Assembly (NCBI RefSeq): GCF_023923225.1
Contig: NZ_CP099489.1
Location: 4,556,107 to 4,620,106 of the forward strand
Direction of reading: 5' to 3'
DNA: 64,000 bases
From: Ornithinimicrobium faecis
GTDB taxonomy: Bacteria; Actinomycetota; Actinomycetes; Actinomycetales; Dermatophilaceae
Within the stretch, counting starts at the first letter, position 1; the number at the start of each line of letters is the position of its first letter. The notes beneath the pieces were generated by a model that was not told the origin of the DNA, searched no databases, and saw only the letters and a program-made list of their open reading frames with translations. The translations under genes and the position numbers were made by a program. Positions 60,106-64,000 of the stretch are shown in pieces.

Positions 60106-60914
60106 GACTCGTGGGACGAACGTTTCGTGGACCCACGCCGCGCGGACCTGCGACCACCGCCGGGTCGCTGTGCTGAGCTTCTCGGGCCCTTGACCGCGCG
60201 CGAGGTGGCTGACTCGGTGGGCCGCACCGGTTGTCCGCCGATGCGGACCTCGACGACACGAGTTGGCTCGGGCAGCACGTCCTCACCCACGAGCACCAGG
60301 CGACCGGAGATCCCGCCGGCACGGCGCACTGCACTCTCATCCTCAGCGAGCTCGCGCGCCGCAGTCTCTCCCTTGAGTGCCAACAGCCGTCCCTCGGCCT
60401 CCAGCAGTGGCAGGCACCACCCGGCCAGCTCCCCCAGTCGGGCCACGGCGCGCGCGGTCACCACGGGTGCGCGCAGCTTGCCCCAGAAGTCCTGCGCCTT
60501 GCCGCGGACCACCTGCACGTTGAGCAGATCAAGTTCTTTCACCGCGTTGTCCAGCCAGGTGGTTCGTCGCAGCATCGGCTCGACGAGCACCACGTCAAGA
60601 TCCGGGCGAGCAATCGCCAGGACCAGACCGGGCAGCCCGGCGCCCGACCCCACGTCGATCAGGCGAGTTCGGTGGGGCAACACCGACTCGACGATGCCGC
60701 AGTTGAGCAGGTGCCGCTCCCACAGTCGCGGGGTCTCGCGCGGGCCGATCAGACCGTGACTGACCCCGGTGTCGGCGAGCAGATGAGCGAAGTGCTCGGC
60801 GATCGGCAGCCGGTTGCCGAAGATCTCGGCGGCCACCGAGGGCGGACGATCAGGCAGCCCGGCCCGCTCGTTCTCGTCGTGTTTCACGTGAAACGTCCTG
60901 TCTTCCTGCGGCAT
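60102..60914 (-). CDS. rsmG: 16S rRNA (guanine-527-N7)-methyltransferase
   Basis: A 270-residue enzyme. The SAM-binding motif is LIDVGSGAGLPGLVLAIARP, and the family signature RETPRLWERHLLNCG precedes it. It methylates G527 of 16S rRNA; loss gives low-level streptomycin resistance in many bacteria. The ATG at 60914 (MPQEDRTFHVKH) is chosen because a terminator-like hairpin lies further upstream. A parS site falls in its first codons. The last 45 residues are a basic tail (RSSAQRPGGGRRSARRG). Confidence 0.95.
   Translation of the reverse strand: MPQEDRTFHVKHDENERAGLPDRPPSVAAEIFGNRLPIAEHFAHLLADTGVSHGLIGPRETPRLWERHLLNCGIVESVLPHRTRLIDVGSGAGLPGLVLAIARPDLDVVLVEPMLRRTTWLDNAVKELDLLNVQVVRGKAQDFWGKLRAPVVTARAVARLGELAGWCLPLLEAEGRLLALKGETAARELAEDESAVRRAGGISGRLVLVGEDVLPEPTRVVEVRIGGQPVRPTESATSRAVKGPRSSAQRPGGGRRSARRGSTKRSSHES
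60881..60894. promoter_or_regulatory. parS site 4
   Basis: A perfect GTTTCACGTGAAAC core preceded by T, at the 5' end of rsmG. Here it is read in a different frame (FHVKH) from the three in parA. Confidence 0.95.
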
Positions 60915-60983
60915 GGTGGGGCTCGGTGCGGGCACCGCGAACGGCCAGTATGCCGGACGGGCAGCCTCCGCCTGAAACGCCCA

Positions 60984-61016
60984 CCGGCCCACCCTCGACA
61001 GTCGAGGATGGGCCGG
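60984..61016 (-). terminator. Terminator-like hairpin after khpB
   Basis: Sixteen-base arms (CCGGCCCACCCTCGAC and its partner) pair with one mismatch around a single central base. It lies 38 bases past the khpB stop and before rsmG. The T-run is poor, so it may attenuate rather than stop transcription. Confidence 0.65.
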
Positions 61017-61053
61017 CGTGGTCAACCGTGGCGGCGCTCTGCCGTTCGTTTGG

Positions 61054-61779
61054 TCAGTCGTTGGGGAGGATCACGACATAGCGGTTCGGCTCGGTGCCCT
61101 CAGACTCCGAGACCAGCCCGCCGGCCAGGACCTCGTCGTGCACGACCTTGCGCTCGAAGGCCGACATGGGCTCGAGCTCGGCCCGCTCGCCCGACTCCTT
61201 GACGCTGGCCACGGTGGCGCGAGCCAGGTCGACCAGCTCAGCACGCCGCCCGGCGCGGTGGCCGGCGATGTCGAGCATCAGCCGGCTACGGTCACCGGTC
61301 TCAGCCTGCACGGCCAGCCGGGTCAGCTCCTGCAGCGCCTCGAGCACGTCAGCGTCGCGACCGACCAGCTTCTTGGGCGCCGGGCCCTCCTCAGAGTCCA
61401 CGATCGCCACGGCGGCGCGGTCGCCCTCGACGTTGACCTCCAGGTCTCCGTCGAGGTCCGCGATGTCGAGGAGCTGCTCCAGGAAGTCAGCCGCGACCTC
61501 GCCCTCGTGCTCCAGGTCTGAGCGCCGGCTGCCTGCTGGACGCCGCCCGTCAAGAGCAGTGCTCTCTGTTTCCTGCGGGCTGGCAGCGGAGTCCGTCTCG
61601 TCGGGTGCTGACGCGTCTCCCGTGCTGTCAGAGAGCTCGCTCTCCAGCTGGTGCAGTGCCGTCTCGGCGGTGCTGCTGGCCTCCGGGATGTCGCTGTGGG
61701 CGGTGCTGTCCGAAGGGGTGGACGCCGCTGCGGTGTTGCCTGCGTCGGCCGGGTCCTGCGTGATGGGTTCGGTGCTCAC
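61054..61779 (-). CDS. khpB: RNA-binding protein KhpB (Jag)
   Basis: A 241-residue protein. About 90 acidic, Ser/Thr-rich residues come first, then a KH domain (ADFLEQLLDIADLDGDLEV, LVGRDADVLEALQELTRL) and an R3H domain at the end (MLDIAGHRAGRRAELVDLA, LEPMSAFERKVVHDEV). The Jag-N domain of Firmicutes is absent, as usual in actinobacteria. The family binds many RNAs and influences cell shape and envelope genes. It follows yidC, as in most bacteria. Confidence 0.95.
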   Translation of the reverse strand: MSTEPITQDPADAGNTAAASTPSDSTAHSDIPEASSTAETALHQLESELSDSTGDASAPDETDSAASPQETESTALDGRRPAGSRRSDLEHEGEVAADFLEQLLDIADLDGDLEVNVEGDRAAVAIVDSEEGPAPKKLVGRDADVLEALQELTRLAVQAETGDRSRLMLDIAGHRAGRRAELVDLARATVASVKESGERAELEPMSAFERKVVHDEVLAGGLVSESEGTEPNRYVVILPND

Positions 61780-61875
61780 ACAAAGCTCCTGGGTTGTCTG
61801 GGTGGGACTGGTTTGTGGGTGCTCACGGCGCCGGGGCCGGGCGGGGACTGAGCCGGCAGCTACGGGGCGGTGCGG

Positions 61876-62877
61876 CTAACGTCCCTTGGGGCGGTTGCTG
61901 CCGGCCTTCTTGCGCTTCTTGCCCTTGGGCTGGACCCGCTGGCCACCCTGCGGTCGTGCCGGGGTGACTTCCTCCGCCGCCGACTCCTCGTCGCCCGCGT
62001 CAGCAGCCGTGCTCAGCTGCATCTTCGTGACCGGCTTGCCCTTCGCCTGACGACGCTGCTCCAGGGCCTTCTCGGCCGGCGACCCGGGGGCGGGCATCCG
62101 GCGGATAACGTAGAACTGCTGGCACATGGTCCACAGGTTCGAGGCCGTCCAGTAGACGAGGACACCCAGCGGGAAGTTCACACCGGTCACAGCGAAGACC
62201 AACGGCAGGACATAGAGCAGCACCTTCTGCTGGCGCGCCATCGGGTTGTCCAGTGCGGATGCGGGCATGTTCTTGCGCATCAGCTGGTGCTGCGTGGTGA
62301 ACGTGGTCACCGACATCGCGATGATCAGCACGACGGCCAGGATCTTGGCGGGGGTGTCATCGCTGTGCAGGAAGCTGGACGACATGTGCGCGCCCAGCAC
62401 GGTGGACTCGTTCATCGCGTGGGCCAGCTCCGGCGTGAAGAAGCCGGGCACATCCTTGGTGCCGTCCGCGATCGTGGGGATGGAGTTCAGGATCCGGAAG
62501 AGCGCGAAGAAGAACGGCATCTGCGCGAGGATCGGCAGGCAGGAGGCAAACGGGTTCGTGCCGTGCTTCTTGTAGAGCCCGAAGCTCTCCTCCTGCATCT
62601 TCTGCCGGGAGATGTCGTCCTTCTTGCCCTTGTACTTCTTCTGGATCTTCATCAGCTCGGGCTGGATGAGCTGCATCCGCCGCTGAGAGTGGATCTGTCG
62701 CACGAACAACGGCATCAGGAGCAGGCGCAGGATGATCACGAGCCCGACGATCACCAGGATCCAGGTCAGGCCGTTGGTGTCCTGCATGCCCACCGCGGTC
62801 AGCAGCCAGTGGAAGCCAGCCATGATCGACGAGACGAGCCAGGTGAACGGCCAGAGCAGGGTGTCTAGGAAGCCCAT
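61876..62877 (-). CDS. yidC: Membrane protein insertase YidC
   Basis: A 333-residue YidC/Oxa1 protein. An N-terminal helix pair is followed by the family core: GLVIILRLLLMPLFVRQIHSQRRMQ, with the conserved Arg in the groove; a cytosolic hairpin (EESFGLYKKHGTNPFASCLPILAQMPFFFALF, key part KKHGTNPFASCLP); and GVLVYWTASNLWTMCQQ. The tail is basic (KGKKRKKAGSNRPKGR), suiting ribosome binding. It inserts membrane proteins with or without Sec. Confidence 0.97.
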   Translation of the reverse strand: MGFLDTLLWPFTWLVSSIMAGFHWLLTAVGMQDTNGLTWILVIVGLVIILRLLLMPLFVRQIHSQRRMQLIQPELMKIQKKYKGKKDDISRQKMQEESFGLYKKHGTNPFASCLPILAQMPFFFALFRILNSIPTIADGTKDVPGFFTPELAHAMNESTVLGAHMSSSFLHSDDTPAKILAVVLIIAMSVTTFTTQHQLMRKNMPASALDNPMARQQKVLLYVLPLVFAVTGVNFPLGVLVYWTASNLWTMCQQFYVIRRMPAPGSPAEKALEQRRQAKGKPVTKMQLSTAADAGDEESAAEEVTPARPQGGQRVQPKGKKRKKAGSNRPKGR

Positions 62878-62940
62878 GTGGTCCTTGGTGTCGGTGCGGA
62901 TGGCCCGTGCCGGGCCGACCCGCGGAGTGCGGTCAAGTGG

Positions 62941-63222
62941 TCAGTGGTGGTCGCGTCGCGGCGCCCGCTCGGGCACGTGGTCGACGCCGCCATCGCTCCA
63001 GGGGTGACACCTACCCAACCGTCGAACGGTCAGCCAGGTTCCCCGGAGCACCCCGTGGCGACTCAGCGCGGTCACCGCGTAGTTGGAACAGGAGGGATAG
63101 AACTTGCAGGTCGGCCCGAGCAGCGGCGAGATGATCCACTGATAGAGGCGCACCAGCCCGATCAGTGGCAGGGCCAGCACACCGCGCAGGGTGCGGGGCT
63201 CACGCAGGCTCGTCGTGGTCAT
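62941..63222 (-). CDS. yidD: Membrane protein insertion efficiency factor YidD
   Basis: A 93-residue protein with the full YidD pattern: [34 protein letters not shown] (key part [11 protein letters not shown]) and [14 protein letters not shown]. It is a small amphipathic protein at the inner membrane face that aids insertion. It overlaps the rnpA stop by ATGA and precedes yidC by 63 bases. Confidence 0.96.
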   Translation of the reverse strand: MTTTSLREPRTLRGVLALPLIGLVRLYQWIISPLLGPTCKFYPSCSNYAVTALSRHGVLRGTWLTVRRLGRCHPWSDGGVDHVPERAPRRDHH

Positions 63223-63584
63223 GATCCTGTCCCACAGGCTCGCCCCAGTGCCTGATCAAAGGCCGTGGCCAGCTCCGCGGAGGACGCTCGCGCAGCAGCA
63301 GGGTTGGCCCGCACGACGAGGTCTGTCGCCGGTGGCAGTGAGGCCAGCCGCGGGGCGGTGATCGCCCGGAGGCGTCGCACCACCCGGTGACGCACCACCG
63401 AGTTGCCGACCGCCCGGGACACGACGAAACCGACCCGCGCCGGACGGCTGGGGTCGGTTGTCATCGCACAGTGCACCACGAGGAGTGCTGAGCCGGCGCG
63501 TCGGCGGCGCGTCACGGACCCATCGCCCCGGAGCACGGCAGAGAACTCCTGGGGCCGGGTCAGACGGCGGTGACGCGGCAACAC
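63219..63584 (-). CDS. rnpA: Ribonuclease P protein component
   Basis: A 121-residue basic protein starting at GTG 63584 ([18 protein letters not shown]). It has [25 protein letters not shown], the RNA-binding RNR-type motif. It helps RNase P RNA process the 5' ends of tRNAs. It follows rpmH by 20 bases in a conserved operon. Confidence 0.97.
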   Translation of the reverse strand: MLPRHRRLTRPQEFSAVLRGDGSVTRRRRAGSALLVVHCAMTTDPSRPARVGFVVSRAVGNSVVRHRVVRRLRAITAPRLASLPPATDLVVRANPAAARASSAELATAFDQALGRACGTGS

Positions 63585-63604
63585 TGCGCGCTCGGTCCGA
63601 CGAC

Positions 63605-63742
63605 TCAGGCAGACAGCTTGGCGCGGCCCTTGGCGCGGCGCGAGGCCAGGATGCTGCGGCCGGCGCGGGTGCGCATCCGCAGGCGGAAGCCGTGCACGCG
63701 GGAGCGACGACGGTTGTTGGGCTGGAAGGTGCGCTTGCTCAC
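63605..63742 (-). CDS. rpmH: 50S ribosomal protein L34
   Basis: A 45-residue protein, [20 protein letters not shown] continuing [20 protein letters not shown], the complete L34. The GTG at 63742 has GGAG seven bases ahead. It is the first gene of the origin-proximal operon and normally lies directly beside dnaA. Confidence 0.98.
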   Translation of the reverse strand: MSKRTFQPNNRRRSRVHGFRLRMRTRAGRSILASRRAKGRAKLSA

Positions 63743-63759
63743 TGGGTTACTCCGTTACC

Positions 63760-63780
63760 GCAGCACGTCTCCCGTGCTGC
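63760..63780 (-). other. Hairpin in the rpmH leader
   Basis: A perfect 8-bp inverted repeat (GCAGCACG, loop TCTCC) lies just upstream of the rpmH ribosome-binding site. It may influence translation of L34. Function not shown. Confidence 0.5.
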
Positions 63781-63930
63781 CTGACACATGCTGTGGTTGG
63801 GTGGGGTCAGGTGGGCGTGCTGGTCGGCCGCAATCGAAAGCCCACGCCGTTGCGGCCCGTGCAGCAGCATCGGTCTGCGGGCCACCACTCGTGGGCAGGC
63901 GAAAACGGCCGAGACAACAGGCCACGCTCA

Positions 63931-63960
63931 AAGGTAGTTGAGCGAGGTCCCTCGGGTCAA
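63931..63960 (-). promoter_or_regulatory. rpmH promoter candidate
   Basis: On the minus strand TTGACC (63955-63960), 18 bases and TACCTT (63931-63936) form a good housekeeping promoter, about 190 bases before rpmH. The rest of the stretch to the window edge shows no gene and no clear DnaA box. Confidence 0.65.
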
Positions 63961-64000
63961 ACTGGGCCCGGGCGTCGCCGGGGCCTCGCGAGCCCCACGG

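Noticed and set aside
63743..64000. Replication origin
   Set aside because: The rpmH promoter side is present, but I see no cluster of DnaA boxes; the origin probably lies beyond the window.

Overview
The window is GC-rich DNA (roughly 70 percent by eye) from an actinobacterium. The right end is the classic origin-flanking block rpmH-rnpA-yidD-yidC-khpB-rsmG-parA-parB, followed leftward by trxA-trxB, anti-sigma/sigM, murJ with a pseudokinase tail, a DUF6049-type protein, a NUDIX gene and the CCA-adding enzyme. That order, four parS sites, the MurJ architecture and the codon choice fit Micrococcales, probably the Intrasporangiaceae/Ornithinimicrobiaceae group (inference). dnaA/oriC should lie just beyond base 64000.

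Layout. 1-3.4 kb: Mrp/Mnh cation-proton antiporter operon (minus strand, entering from the left edge). 3.7-5.4 kb: rpsF-ssb-rpsR-rplI. 5.8-6.7 kb: alpha/beta hydrolase. 6.9-29.4 kb: a large cell-surface glycopolymer locus with two nucleotide-sugar (uronate-forming) dehydrogenases, an ABC-2 polysaccharide exporter pair, several one- and two-domain glycosyltransferases, two TupA-like ATP-grasp paralogues, two asparagine-synthetase-like paralogues (one with its PP-loop lost), a small membrane protein and an acyltransferase-3/SGNH O-acetyltransferase. 29.5-34.2 kb: a tightly coupled operon with a cell-wall-binding-repeat (CWB2) protein, an unknown cytosolic protein, MauE-like and MauD-like redox proteins, a Tat-exported protein with 10 Cys and 8 Trp in the mature part, and two small membrane proteins. 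34.2-36.4 kb: a CWB2/peptidoglycan-binding exported protein behind paired palindromic operators. 36.7-38.3 kb: PadR regulator and inositol-3-phosphate synthase. 38.5-47.5 kb: bifunctional penicillin-binding protein, a GT87-like mannosyltransferase, a lipoprotein HtrA-like protease, quinone oxidoreductase, an OmdA-family protein and CCA nucleotidyltransferase. 47.5-63.7 kb: the origin-proximal housekeeping block.

How it fits together. The 6.9-29.4 kb genes can make UDP-uronic acids, polymerise and export a polymer, and carry two enzyme families (ATP-grasp and asparagine-synthetase-like) that typically form amide bonds to carboxylates; I infer a uronate-containing wall polymer with amide substituents, comparable to teichuronopeptide. 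The adjacent Mau-like operon looks like a dedicated oxidative-folding line for one cysteine-rich exported protein, with no methylamine dehydrogenase large subunit or mauG in view. These two loci are the best candidates for undescribed biology.

Repeats and control sites. Two 98-bp elements with terminal inverted repeats sit in convergent gaps at 8.3 and 15.9 kb; the second is fused to a 44-bp tandem repeat. Other signals are a GGGAACC-N16-CGTC promoter between sigM and its anti-sigma gene, a GGGAAC-N18-GTT promoter ahead of trxB, three parS sites inside the parA coding region and one in rsmG, and several intrinsic terminators. I found no rRNA, tRNA, CRISPR array, transposase or prophage gene.
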